The notes: generated by a model from the sequence alone, not told the origin. A stretch of DNA of 64,000 bases from Gordionus sp. m RMFG-2023 (GCF_954871325.1 NC_088779.1:20710846-20774845); one strand, 5' to 3'. Shown: positions 31,901 to 43,847, numbered from the stretch's first letter. A program made the numbers and translations.

Positions 31901-34900
31901 TATAGAATCGTGTTTAGCTTATCAAGATGTTAGAAAATACTTCTTTAAATTTAAAAAAAAACTGGTAACATGATGAAATTTTAGAAAGGAATACTTACAT
32001 GGCTAAAATACGAGCTATTTTTAAATTAAAAAACAAACGCAGAATCATATTTAGCTCATTACAAGGACTCAGAAAATGTTTACATTAAATTTTAAAATTG
32101 TTTATTAGTGGGCTTTTGAAAAAAGACTTTTTTTAAAACCAAACTAAGTATCCGTACACGGCCCCTATTAAAAAGGTTCTAATTTTAAAAGTTAGCTCTT
32201 TGAGGAGATTCAGAAAATGATAGTATTAATTTTTTTTAAATTTAATTATCTAAAATAATTTTTTTTTTGACTAAACTACGCGCTATCGATAAATATGCAC
32301 TATTTTTAAAACAAAATCATGAAAGCTGTGTCAACCGTAACTTTAATATCCAATAAATACATTAAAATAAATATATATGTCATTTTATTTAAGAATTCAA
32401 TCCAAAATTTATAACTCAACAGGGAAAGAATTTTTAAGAAGAGAAAAAAAACCAATAATGAATAAAAATGCATTTTTATCCTATCTTTTATATTAGGAAA
32501 ATCACTTACAATAAAAAAAATAAATAAAAGATGCAGATATGGCGCCGATTACAATTTATTTTAAAATTAATAACTCGTATAATACCAACTAATTTAATAA
32601 GAAACAACCCGAATATACTAATATAATAATGAAACATCCGAATATTTTTAAAATTAGGGGTGGGCTGGACCTGGGTTTGAATTTTTTTATCAGCAGAGCG
32701 TAGGGTCTCCCCTAATGTTAAATTGTCCGGCGACCAACTCGCGTCCAAATTCCGATTTAGGGTGAAATTTGATCCCAGAAAAAAAAATATTTTTTCTGCA
32801 TCATTCATATTCGAACTCGCACCTCCTCGCTATGGAGGCAAAGGTTATGTCTATACAGTCCCATGCATATTAAAAAATATGATCGGAATATATTTTTTAT
32901 ATATGAAACAAATGGATTTTTTTTATTGGCTTACTTTTCTCCAGTATTATTGGATTATTTTTTACCGAATGAATTTTTATTAAATCCTTTTTTTATATAA
33001 TAATCTTGCTTAATAACATCTGTTTAATTTTCATTTTATTAAAATATCTCTTGCCTCCATATTTGTTTTTATTAATTTTAATGGTGGATTAATCAGATCC
33101 AGGCCCATGTAAACGGAGGGGGGGGGGAGCAGGGCAGCCTTATGTAAATAAAAATTGCAAGGCTCTGATAATATACCCTTTATTGATGATGGATGAATTA
33201 GAAGTTTGTCCAAGGTATGCAAAAACTTAACTTTATTTTGATGATAGGTGGTTCCTAAATTTCCTATTATTTAAAAAAAAGGTTAATAAAGTATGAGTAC
33301 CTTCAATATGAACAAATAATTGTGTAGAACAATAATATAATAAATCGTCATCAAGCTATGCACTCTTAAAAAAGGTACAAAACCATCATCAAACAATTTT
33401 TTACAAATATGGAGGTAAAAATATTCAAAAAGTCAAATATCAGATTCATCATCAAACAAAAGGGAAATCTCTGTTTGGCCCGTCAATTTTTCCGGGTTAA
33501 CTACTAGTTACAGTAGAGTCTCGTTATTGTGAATCAGAGCCCTGCACCGAACCTGTTTTCTTAGGGGCCCGATCCCCAAAAATTCTTACAAGGTCTTAGT
33601 CATACGTCACCCAATTTTTTTAAGTTTCCGCCTAGTCAAACCCAAAAATAAAAAATTAAGTCTGGTCGACCAAGATCTGTCCTATTTTTATTTAAAATTG
33701 TAAAATATTAATTTCTTATGAAAACCAACAAATATATATATGAAAAATGCAATGAACTTTAATAAGCTAAAGATGCTTTAAAATATAAATGCATTTATTA
33801 AAATATAAACAATCGATATGATTATTTTTTTATAATTAATTTCTATAGCTAAGACAATACCAAAAACTTTCTAGCGTTTGAGAGTTGGGGGAATTGAGCG
33901 TTTGGCAGTCATTTAAAAAAAAAATTAAAACTAGAAATATAGTCATAATACATGGTATAGTGTTGAATGTTATTGATTTTTTATGTGTTGTTTTACTAAA
34001 ATAATAGATAGAGTTGTAATTTTATCCTTCTATTTAATTTGATGTTTACGAGTAACGTCTGTGGCCTAGTAGGTTCAGTGCGTGCATCACAATCGGATCT
34101 GGGTTCGAGTTTTATTCTAAAGTCAACTAGGTGGCTTCGTCCTTTTGATATATATCCGACTCCACTATGTGATTCCGTTAATATATATTCAAAAAATTAA
34201 TGGATCCTAATGCATTTTAACAAATTCTGGTCTTGGTTTAGCAAGTGGAATAACGTCGTATATATCATTACTCCATAATACAGGATAGTTTTATATATTG
34301 TTATATCTATTAATTTAAAAACCTGGGAATTATTCGAGGAATTAATACAAGTAGATGATATAAATTATTAATGTTAAAAGCTCGAAATTTCCAAATTTTT
34401 CGATATGATATTTTGTAACTCTCGATTTTTGATTTGCTATCTTTTAATTTTATGCACTAGACAGCTCTGGTATGGTCTTTTTTATCTTCTTCAAAATATA
34501 TAAATTGAAAAAAAATATGCCATCCCGCGAGGGAAAGAACCTTATGGCCAATATGCTTTTTAAGTCAAATGCATTAACAATTACGCCATTTCCTAGTATT
34601 TGAAAGTCGATCAAACTCAAAATATTAATGAGTAAAATTAAAATAGTTTTAAATTAATGGAGGCATAGCAAATCCATGAACGGACGGGTTGACATTTTTT
34701 ATAAGCAATAGGCGGGCAGGCTGATGCAAAAATAATGCAGAACTTATTGTATATAATTTAGAGATCTGCAAAGTTAACAATCGTGTTCGGGCCGGTCCTA
34801 ATATTTAAAAAAAAATCGGGCCGGGTGGGGTCGGACCTTGGAAATTTTTTTAAATATATCTAAATTTATCATTTTTATATTGAATTTTCTATGTAAAAAA

Positions 34901-37900
34901 ATATTTGATTTTTTTATTGACTAAACGACATATAACATATGTCTTTTATTTTGAGTAATTATAAAAATTAATTTCTATATTTAAATAAATTCTGGCCGGG
35001 CCGGGTCGTTGAATTTTTTAAAAAGATATAGGGTTCGGGCCGGGTCGGTAAAACTTTTTTAAAAAATTTCAGGACGGGCTTGAAAAATTAGGCCCGATGC
35101 AGATTACTAATATAATATATCGTATATTTCTATATACATATATATCCTACTTAATAATGTTCTATAATTGAGATTATTCATAAAAATCAAGACTATACAC
35201 TATCTTTTCGCAAACAAAATATGTTCTATACTTGTCGGCATGAGTAGACTCAGATGTGGGAAGGCGGTGGCGAAATCGAATCCAACGCGATTCTATGACG
35301 TCGTATTTGAGATGAAAGAGCAAACCCTTGGCGAATACTAGCATCCTGTGCAAGGCAGGGCATATACCTCTGTACAAGGTGCGAGACAATCGGGATCTGA
35401 CTATATCGCCGTTTAAGAGGTTTGTAGATAAACCATCAGATTTATTGTTATGAGTGCGATTAGATGAACGCTAGTAAAAGAGAACAGTAAGGTAGTGTTG
35501 TTAATTAGTTGGTTGTGTAAAACCCAAATCCAGGGCTTGGGTCTAAAAATCGGCTAAACCAGCTCTGAGCACGAACCCCGAGCACAGACCAGGAACAAAA
35601 ACGTTGTTTTTTATTGAACTTAGGAAAGTATATATGATTAATATATATATCAATCGAGAGCTAATCAAGAGATCTATTTATTAGGAGGACAAGCGTTTCC
35701 TCTTGATGGGCTAATCTAAGGCTTGGGGGGCCAGAAATATTTTTATCACAACAGAATAATAATATGGGTAACAAATAAAAGGTGTTTTAATTATATCTTG
35801 ACTGATCATAATTATTATTCGAAGTGGGCGGTTCTAGGTCTTGAGGGGTCAGGAATATTTTTAACAACGCAAAATATTGATACGGCCATCAAATAAAAGT
35901 TAATTTAATTATATTTTGAATATAATCATAATTATTATTCTGTGGGCGGATCGTTTTGAGGGTCAGGAATATTTTTATCAACTCAAAATATTGATATGGG
36001 TGTCAAATAAAAGGTAATTTTATTATATCTTAAACTAAATTATTATTCCAAGTGGACGGGTCTAGGTCTTTGGGGGCTGAAATATTTTTATCATCACAAT
36101 TTATTAATATGGGTAGTGATGTTAATTGACTAACTAGTAGTTATTGAAAAATATAATTTGAATTTCGCCACTATTCATCACGACATGAAATATCTAAAAG
36201 TTTCATAACACATATAATAAAAGAAGAAAATAGAAAAAAAATAACCTAAAAAAATAAGTTTTAATATTTTTATTTATAGTTATAAAAAATACGAATCGAA
36301 TCGAATAATTGTATTATTCGTATTCGATTCGTCAAATATTCGATTCAATTCTAAAATTTTATTTAACCGTAAATTAAAAAAGATAGCATTTATAAAATTT
36401 AACTATGGATAAAATACAAACAAATTTTATTAGTAAGATAATATTGATACTAGGGATGTACCGATATTTTATATCGGATCGGATCGGGCCGATATTTGGC
36501 TCATTTTAAAATATCGGTTATCGGCAAATATTATAAAATTTTCCGATCCGATATAAAATGGCGCTTTTAACAAAATTTAAAAAAAGTTATATCTAAAAAA
36601 TCATTTATTTTTATAAATAAAATCGAAATACATTTTTATGTTTAATTTTTTTAATAGAAATAATTAGTTAATAAACATTCTGCAATATAGTTATTTTTTT
36701 TCGCATTCTGTTTAAAAAAGTGTTTATTAATCTCTTCAGTATCTGTTTTTAGTGATGCTAGTGATATTAACAGTCCCCATCACCGCCGACATATCTCTGA
36801 TATAAAAAGAAATCTTCGATATATTAATTTTAAATATTAATTTCAAATTTCATAATATATTTTTTTATTACTAATTATGTATAATGTTATTACTTATTAT
36901 ATAAATAATAGCAATTGAATTGAATATAAACTATAACTGACAATTATAATATATTTAAATGACATATGTTATGGTTTAGTAAAATTATAGATGTTGTACT
37001 AATAAAAAGTATATTAAAAATTAAAACCGGTATCTTTGCAGAATACAAAATTAGATATGATATCGGATCGGTTATCGGCCGATATCAATTTAATATCTGA
37101 AATATCGGATCGGATCGGATCGGCCTCCAAAAAGTGGTATCGGTACACCCCTAATAGATACATATATAGTATATTTATATATAATGTAGAAAAATCAATA
37201 TAATATTCATATCATGTAGAAGACAAATATATCAAAAACAAATTTTTTAAACACAAAGTTTTTGCAAAAAGTCAAATTTATGATTTCTTCATGATCAAAC
37301 AAAGGAGAAATATCTGGTTCGCATGTCATTCTTGACGGGATAGCTACTAGTTATTTATAATTGTATATGTATTATAAATTACAAATAAATAAATACTTTC
37401 TTAGTCCATCATAATTTTCGGAAATTATTTTGTAATATTAATTATCGAATAAAAACAGCCGTTAACAACATTTAGAAATATAAAATGTTTCTTCATTATT
37501 CCACTAAGAAATTTTATTAAATAGGAATAATTGCAAATAATTCCTATTAATAATATATGATTATTTTTCGATATTTATAAATATAAATTATTTTAATGGA
37601 ATAATCTTGAATAATTCGATCGAATAATAGATAAAAAATTATTCGACGAATAATATATTTTCCTTATTAGACCCCCCAAGCCCTATCGAGAGGGAATGCT
37701 TGTTCTCCTAATGAATAAATCTTATATACTTTCCTAAGTTCAACAAAAAACAACTAAAAAATAAATGGGTTTTTGTGCCGGGTCTGAACCCCGAGTCTGT
37801 GCTCAGGGTTAGTGTACAGAGCAGGCCTAAGAACAAAATTAGGTCGCAAATTTTACGAAACAACACTAAGTGAGCATATCATAAAAAAATGTTATTTCTG

Positions 37901-40900
37901 ATAATACTATTAGAGAAATATCAAAAATGATATGAGCATATTATATATTTTTTAAATAGATTTACAGCTAAATATTGGAAGAGGCCGATCCGATAATTAG
38001 TTATTCAATTTTTAATAAATAAATTTTTTTTATTACAATTAGGGAATCAATATAAACCATCTGGTGGTGGAGACATGTTAAAAAAATTAGTGAGCGCATC
38101 ACATCATATTAAATGAGAAACATTATATATATATTACCTTTGAGGTATTAACAAGAGAAGCGAATCGAGATCTAGCGTCAAGCCAGGCCTGAGCTAATTC
38201 GTTCTCGACGTAATGAGCGTGCAGTAGGTGGCGGAATATGAGTTGATACCTGCGCAAAGAGGCTCGATCTACTACCAAGCTAAGGGGCCATTCCACTATG
38301 AAATCAAGATTGACTACTTCAGCACCAGTTAATTGGTTATATTCCTCTGTAACTTTATCTTCATTTTTCTTATCTTTTATTTAAAAAAAGATAACTTATT
38401 ATATAAGTGTAATTATCATATTAAGGGTTAAATTTTTTCCTCTTCTATTTATACCAGGGCTCAGGAATAAAGGTATTTTTGTGTCGTTGTTCTGTTTCAA
38501 GTTTCGGAACGATAATCTAATTTTATTACTATACAATTTTTATCCATTAAATTTTTTTCCTTATAATTAGGGGTGTAGGTGTACCGATACCACTTTCTGG
38601 AGGCCGATCCGATCTGATATTAAATTGATATCGGCCGATTACTGATCCGATATCATTTTAATTTTGTATCCTGTAAAGATACCAATGGTTTTAATTTTTA
38701 ATATACTTTTTATTAGTATAACATCTATAATTTAACTATACCATAACATATGTCATTTAATTATATTATAATAATCAGTTATAGTTTATAATCATTTCAA
38801 TTGCAATTCTGGATATAAAATATTTTTATTGATAAATCACTTATTTATATAATAAGTAATAAGTAATAGACAAATATATTATGAAATTTGAAATAAATAT
38901 TTAAAATTATTATATCGAAGATTTCTTTTTAGAAATACCAAAATTTCCAATTTATCAGAGATCAGTCTGCGACGATGGGGACTGTCAATTTCACTAAAAA
39001 CAGATTCTGAAGAGATTATCGCACACTTTTATAAACAGAATGGGCAAAAAAAAAATAATAATATGGCAGAATATTTATTAATTAATTATTATTATTAAAA
39101 AATTAAACATATAAATGAATTTAGATTTTATGGTTTTTTGGATATAATTTTTTTTTTAAATTTATAATATTTTATTTTTGTTAAAAAAGCCATTTTTTAT
39201 CAGATCAAATCGGAAAATTTTATTAAAAATGGGTGAAATATCGGCCAGATCCGATAAAAATATCGGTACATCTCTACTTATATAGGACTAAAGATTTACC
39301 GGTATTTTATTGGATCGGACTGATATATCACCCAGTTTAAATATCGGTTATCGGCCAATATTATAAAATTTTCCTATCCGATCCGATATAAAATGGCGTC
39401 TTTAACAAAAATAAAATTATAAAATTTTTAAAAAAGTTATATCTAAAATCATTTATTTATAAATAAAATCTAAATCCATTTTTATGTATATTTTTTTAAT
39501 AATAATAATTAAATATTCTGCCATATTGTTATTTTTTTTGCGCATTCGGTTTATAAAAGTGTGCGATAATCTCTTCATAATCAGTTTTTAGTGAAGCTGG
39601 TGATATTGACAGTTACCATCGCCGCAGACTGACCTCTGATAAATTGGAAATTTTGGTATTTCTATAAAGAAATCTTCAATATATTATGTTAAATATTATT
39701 TCAAATATTTATTTCAAATTCATATATATGTATAATGTATTACTTATTATATAAAAGTGATTTAACAATATAAAAATTTTATATAATTTTAGAATTGCAA
39801 TTGAATTGAATATAAATTATGACTGATCATTATAATATATATAAATGACATAAGTTATGGTATAGTTAAATTATAGATGTTATACTAATAAAAAGTATAT
39901 ATTAAAAATTAAAACCATTGGTATCTTTACAGAATACAAAATTAAAATGATATCGGATCGGTAATCGGCCGATATCAATTTAATATCAGATCGAATCGGC
40001 CTCCAAAAAGTGGTATCGGTACACCCCTATATAGGACAATTATCAGATATATGTATTAATTAAGGTGAGTTGAACAAATTTAAAAAAAACTTTTATGGAC
40101 TAGGTCTTGCAAATTTTTGGGCTGGACCAGACAACTTTATCATAATTCAGGCTTTGCAAACTTTAATTGATATCCCTATAACCATTATAAATTTTATAAT
40201 TACACAATGATTGTTTTTAAAATGTTCCGGAACTGGTCAGGTAATATTCCCAGAATTATCATTCTATAATTTTTACTAAGTTCCATTCCCAGACTGTTTG
40301 GCTTATGTCCCAGATTTATGCACATTAAAAACAACATGGTATAGTTTTAAAACCTCATAAGGTTAACCAGGTCAATAGTCATGATGTTTTTGTGATTCAC
40401 AAATTTTTTTAATTGAAATATATGCAGCAAATAATTTGAAACCCAAAATTGCAGGCAAATAATCTTGTTGCTGAGGAGCTGACATGAGGCACCTCACTTG
40501 AGACAAAAGACCGTCGGGACACAAGGTCAAGCGTAGATTTTCTTTGAGGGGGTCTAAATTAGCCGAGCTAGTTCTGAGCGATATTTCCAGCAGCGATTCC
40601 AACCTAAAGGGAAGAACTTGGTCAGCCGATTTGCGGAGTTCTGGCATGGCAGTATCCATAAAATGAATCAGATAATCGCCTCGCTCCACAAAAAAGTAAT
40701 TTTTGATGGAATGCAGAAGGGAAATAAGATTGAACGGGTTTGATAATAATGGCATGCTAAGGGGAGATCTGTGTTAAAATCATAAAACTCAGAATGATCA
40801 TAAAGATGCTTTAAAAAAATTGATTTCAGTTGACTCTGGTGTGTATCCTGGTTTTAAAAAAAATTACAATGATTATTTAGTAGTTTTTTTTTAAATATTG

Positions 40901-42823
40901 ATTTCAATAAAATGATTCAAATTGAATTTTAATGGCTCACCATTTTTGTAGTGTGATTAATGTAATCATTTCACAAATTTGGCCAGAGTAAATAATAAAA
41001 AAATATTTGAATGATTTTTAATATTTAAACAGCTTTATTATAAAATAAAAATGTCTGATAACTATTTATTATTTTTCCATGCTCAAAAATGGGCTTAAAT
41101 CAATTTATCAAATGTTTAACACTCATCTAATATTTTGTAATAAGTAGAATAGAAACAAACATTTAGAATTATCAGTTATTGCTAAATATCAAAACTTAAT
41201 GCATAAAAAATGGATAAGAATAAAATAAAGATTTGGAATTTGAGATATATTTCCTAATTTGGACTAGGTCTGGGCTTAAAGTTTAATTTACCACCAAATG
41301 AGCTTACTTGTTAAAAAATCAAATATTTTTTTATTATTATCCCTCCCCAATATTTACCTTGTGGGTAATAAAACTGCATTTATAAGTGGTCCTCCTTGCA
41401 AGAGCAAATCTAATAAACATTTTCCAGTTGTCAAAAATCGGTGTTCTATTTTGGAAGGCAGAGTATCATTTTCTATGTCATTAGATGTTAACTTGTCAGT
41501 CTCTTCATAGGAAGTCCAATCAAATTTGGTGCAGGTATATATATCTTCACATGTTTCTTCTGAGATAATCTCAATATATCTTGGGTTGGAACAATCTCGT
41601 AATATATTAATATATTTGCCTGTTTTATGGATTTGATCAGAATATTTTTGCAAGAAAGAAGGAATTTTGGCCTGAATTAGGGTAAAATTTTTATCATATG
41701 GAGTTATAGTAGTTGAATCAAAGGGCAAAAACGATTTTTTGTTCTCTTTTATGAAAAATTCTTTATAAGGATCAAGAATTGTACCCTCGAACATCCAGTA
41801 ATTTAATATTCGAAAATATGGAATTGAAATATCATAAAATAATTGTTTGCAAAATATTGAATCTTTGAGTGAAGGGTATAAGTTTTGGGAAGTATACAAA
41901 ACATTTAATATGTCACATGATCTTTTTTTGGTTTTATCAATCCTTTTTAATATGTTTAAAATTATATCAAAGGCATCAATGAATGCTTGAACAAGTAACC
42001 ATAATTTATTAATATCCAATGAATTTAAACAATTCTCAAGTTGCGTAGTAAATATCAAAAAATGATCCATTATAATTTTAAGTTTTATATTAAGAATGTT
42101 GGTAACTATTCCTTTAGAGTAATTATAAAGGTTTTTGTCAATATTATTTGCTATATATGAAAAACAAATGATGATATGAAAAAATTTTGAGCATAACAGT
42201 TTTAGAGATTCATCTTTAACTTTAATATATTTAAAATTATCATCATTTAAGTTAATTTTTAGTATAATACCTTGGAAACCTTGAAAACATTTAATCATAT
42301 CATAAATGACATGTTTCTCATACTGAGTATTAAAATTATTAGATATATTTAATAAATTATCTGTGTCAGCAAAATTTAATGTTATATATTTTCTTCTGTT
42401 AAATTCTGCAATATGCTGTGATAATATAATTTTGTCTGATTTAAAAGATGAAGAAATTGATTGTGATCTTTCATTCATGTTTTGATAAGAATCCATTTGT
42501 GAATAATGAGATTTGTTTGTGGAATTTTCAATAATGAATTGTTTTACCTCTTTATCTTTTAAAATTTTTCCAATCAAATACAATATTGATCCGGTATATT
42601 CAATAGAACTATTTTTATGAATATATTTATAGTGTTCAATGAACTCCTTTTTATATTTAATATGTTCACATATATCTGCTAAGGATAAAGTATATTTTTG
42701 ATATTCTGAATAATTTTTCAATAATTCTAAATAACTAACTATTTGAATCTGATTTGGATTGATGTTAAATAGATCTATTAATTTTTTAGCATGGTGAACT
42801 TTCTCGGAATCGTTATCATTCAT
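25965..42823 (-). CDS. TUBGCP2: Gamma-tubulin complex component 2 (GCP2), complete, seven exons
   Basis: Core subunit of the gamma-tubulin small complex, which nucleates microtubules. Exons in transcript order: 42823-41358, 40768-40443, 38373-38138, 35470-35232, 31613-31534, 28065-27935, 26231-25965. All junctions are GT-AG with consistent phase, giving 914 aa against about 902 in human GCP2. Exon 1 holds the N-terminal helices and most of GRIP1 (LNYWMFEGTILDPYKEFFI, then HKTGKYINILRDC). Exon 2 has LHSIKNYFFVERGDYLIHFM and opens the gamma-tubulin-binding GRIP2 region. Exon 3 has FIVEWPLSLVVDRASLRRYQ and IFRHLL, and exon 4 HRMLVFAKGLLFHLKYDV. Small exons 5 and 6 match the segments equivalent to human VLGHHTGFLDTCL and KVFSKLMSVC. 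Exon 7 is the least conserved. The exon 2 donor (G|gtttca) and exon 6 donor (ACG|gttttt) are weak and chosen partly by phase. The ATG at 42823 gives a plausible full N-terminus. Introns total about 14 kb, much of it transposons. Confidence 0.92.
26820..27560. repeat. Dispersed repeat R1, copy 1 (GCP2 intron 6)
   Basis: About 0.7 kb shares scattered similarity, in the same order, with 46430-47400: a TATCAATGGTA...AACAT block (27105-27130 versus 46718-46735), GAACAACACAG versus GAGCAGCACAATAG, and GCAATATTTTTGAAAAATAT near the right end (27495 versus 47350). No coding match or clear ends found. Probably an old DNA transposon or unclassified repeat family. Confidence 0.5.
28463..29414. mobile_element. 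Palindromic MITE with ~200-bp inverted repeats (GCP2 intron 5)
   Basis: The left end CAGGGTTAGCCGTTGTTTTC and the reversed right end CAGGGTTTGCCGTTGTTTTT start long imperfect inverted repeats that extend about 200 bp and share CTCTTATTATGAGAGCA and CATTTAAAAYGAGCATTTTAT. The middle is AT-rich with no transposase. A clear target duplication was not found, so the superfamily is open. Confidence 0.75.
29889..30720 (-). pseudogene. hAT transposase remnant (C-terminal half)
   Basis: The minus strand contains YLLDPQYK (about 30345) followed by a shifted-frame SAFDEACDILQELIIL, then SERNWSVWGDIRKEID near 30050-30090. These match the middle and hATC region of the hAT class bearing L-D-P-x-Y and SERNWS. 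The frame is broken repeatedly, so this is an old relic. The two + strand ORFs here are its antisense shadows. It lies in GCP2 intron 5. Confidence 0.6.
31030..31064. repeat. Perfect 12-bp hairpin
   Basis: GAGTATTTGACC and its exact complement GGTCAAATACTC are separated by 11 nt. It stands alone in AT-rich intron sequence; possibly part of a decayed MITE. Confidence 0.5.
31121..31535. repeat. Tandem duplication (~200 bp x2) reaching a GCP2 exon
   Basis: Copy 1 (31121-31319) and copy 2 (31336-31535) are offset by about 215 bp and nearly identical. Copy 2 ends in the last two bases of GCP2 exon 5, so the duplicated unit includes the 5' splice site (minus sense CT|gtaatttt). Copy 1 therefore carries a second identical donor-like sequence inside the intron. 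Confidence 0.85.
32500..32865 (-). repeat. SINE with tRNA-Ala-like head
   Basis: On the minus strand a head reads CCTCCATAGCGAGG, a 5-bp stem around loop ATAGCGA with anticodon position AGC, followed by the T-arm-like box B GTGCGAGTTCGAATATG. About 300 bp of body follow to near 32500. It is a retroposon head and not a tRNA gene: the box A arm is shortened and no acceptor stem pairs. Located in GCP2 intron 4. Confidence 0.6.
34062..34262 (+). repeat. SINE with tRNA-like head (box A and box B)
   Basis: Box A TGGCCTAGTAGG and box B GGTTCGAGTTT are spaced about 40 bp apart, as in a tRNA-derived pol III promoter. The body (TGATTCCG, then AATGGATCCTAATG, CATTTTAACAAATT, TTGGTTTAGCAA) recurs in both arms of the 52641-58707 palindrome. 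GCP2 intron 4. Confidence 0.65.
34520..34600 (-). repeat. Second tRNA-like SINE head
   Basis: The minus strand reads TGGCGTAATTGTTAATGC (box A/D-arm) and, about 35 nt later, GGTTCTTTCCCTCGCGGGA (box B/T-arm, degenerate). The tRNA of origin differs from that of the neighbouring SINEs. Body not delimited. Confidence 0.5.
34759..35109. mobile_element. GGCCCGG-family MITE, copy B
   Basis: A 351-bp uninterrupted copy: starts TAGAGATCTGCAAAGTTA, ends CCGATGCAGATTACTA. The flanking 8-mers atataatt (34751-34758) and atataata (35110-35117) match at 7 of 8. GGGCCGGG-type blocks near both ends can fold on each other. This copy serves as the reference for the interrupted copy C. It lies 123 bp downstream of GCP2 exon 4. 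Confidence 0.85.
35715..36115. repeat. Four tandem ~115-bp repeats
   Basis: The four units start near 35720, 35830, 35945 and 36060. Each contains GGTCTTGRGGGGYCAGAAATATTTTT-like sequence, ATATGGGT and CAAATAAAAGGT, and most end in GTGGGCGG. The units differ by 10-20 percent by eye. They form part of the surrounding transposable element. Confidence 0.7.
36451..37153 (+). mobile_element. CCGATA-family hAT MITE, copy 1
   Basis: A 703-bp element: TAGGGATGTACCGATA at the left, TATCGGTACACCCCTA at the right. The target duplications attgatac and atagatac match 7 of 8. A worn hATC segment is readable near 36735-36840 (SVFSDASDINSPHHRR). Nested in the 35493-37868 element. Confidence 0.85.
38568..39276 (-). 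mobile_element. CCGATA-family hAT MITE, copy 2 (inverted)
   Basis: A 709-bp element in the opposite orientation to copies 1 and 3. It starts TAGGGGTGTAGGTGTACC, with a short duplication in the end itself, and ends TATCGGTACATCTCTA. The flanking cttataat and cttatata match 6 of 8. On the minus strand about 38930-39020 reads SESVFSEIDSPHRRRLISDK then LEILVFLKRNLRY, a clear hATC segment. Its right target duplication overlaps the left duplication of copy 3. Confidence 0.85.
39289..40029 (+). mobile_element. CCGATA-family hAT MITE, copy 3
   Basis: A 741-bp element with a perfect duplication TATAGGAC (39281-39288 and 40030-40037). Starts TAAAGATTTACCGGTA, ends GGTATCGGTACACCCCTA. Near 39570-39670 the + strand reads SVFSEAGDIDSYHRRRLTSD then KLEILVFL, the hATC signature. 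It was inserted immediately beside copy 2. Confidence 0.87.
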
Positions 42824-43847
42824 TGAAAAAATTAAAATAACTTTAAATTATATAACGCGCGATCGAATGTCATAAATGATTGATATAAATAATTTATGAG
42901 AGATGTTCTAAAATGATATACCACTTATTTTTGATTTAGACAATAATTTCATGAATAATATTATGAATTTTAATAATAAATAATTTTAGAAAAACTCAAA
43001 TATAATTTCCATATATAGTTTTTTATATTAGAAGTTCATATAAAAAGATTAATATAAAAAGATTATAGTCATTTTCAATATCCCTGGCTAATAGTTATAT
43101 CGATATATATAATATCTAGACAAACCTACGAGACATTGAAATTTCAAAAATATTGCGAATACCATTAGATACATAAATTTAGTAATGCGCTACTTTAACT
43201 TGAATAATTAAATATAAAAAATTTTTAATTTCTGATTGTAAATTCAAAAATATTTTCTATAAGCCAGGTTTAAATCAACCAACAAAGTTAATCTTTTGAA
43301 TCGCGATAGAACATATACTAAATATATGCAATTTATGCTTTTTAGATATACAGTGTATATGTGATTTGTTGTAAAAGATGGTTGTAAAAGATGTCCATAT
43401 CTTTGTATTAACTTTCTTATAAAATTGTTTGACATACTCTAATTATTATAAAAATAATATATTGGTAACATTCTAAATAAAAGTAATTACAGCAAGTTAA
43501 ACAATCTTTGTTACAAATATATATGGAAATGTTTTACTACAAATCATATTTTTTACTTAAATATATGTTATGTTTTAAAATATATTCGACTTTGTCGCAT
43601 TTTGAGAATTATATTATTGCTCTGCTCTTGTTATAAAATGAATAGTTTTGTTTGATTTTTTCTCAAATAGAATTATCTTTCATTCATTAACTTTATTATA
43701 TGCCGCTGACTATACTAATTATTCAGATATAATTTTTAGAGAGCGGTAAAAAAGATGCTCGTTTTTATTTAAAGCCATATTAAAGTTTGCCCCATTTTAT
43801 CACATTTAGAGAAACTGGTTGACAAATCAGCCCTATAGATAGAGTTG
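42824..43847. other. Likely GCP2 promoter region and AT-rich upstream spacer
   Basis: Sequence 5' of the GCP2 start codon. No TATA box or other element stands out from the AT-rich background. From 43848 a single MITE-like end (TAGAGTTGTTAAAAAGCTC, then ATTTTTAAAAACGACCC) resembles the family at 15130. Confidence 0.4.

Larger units (their letters stand above)
35493..37868. mobile_element. 2.4-kb element with long inverted ends inside GCP2 intron 3
   Basis: The ends read TAGTGTTGTTAATTAG and, reversed, TAGTGTTGTTTCGTAAAA. About 200 bp of imperfect inverted repeat follow (shared AACCCCGAG, TATATA, GAGGACAAGC, CTTGGGGGG). Possible duplications cagtaagg and agtgagca are poor. It contains four tandem repeats (35715-36115) and a later MITE (36451-37153). 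Its left end is 22 nt from the 3' splice site of GCP2 exon 4. No transposase found. Confidence 0.7.

Noticed and set aside
32807-32865. Candidate tRNA-Ala gene
   Set aside because: The anticodon stem and T-arm look good, but the D-arm is damaged, no acceptor stem pairs and a SINE body follows.
40498-40500. Alternative donor CAA|gtgagg for GCP2 exon 2
   Set aside because: A better consensus donor, and it could join in phase to an acceptor at 38368, but it would remove the codon-like VRCLMSAPQQQ segment that aligns with human GCP2. The later donor at 40443 was preferred; RNA evidence could reverse this.
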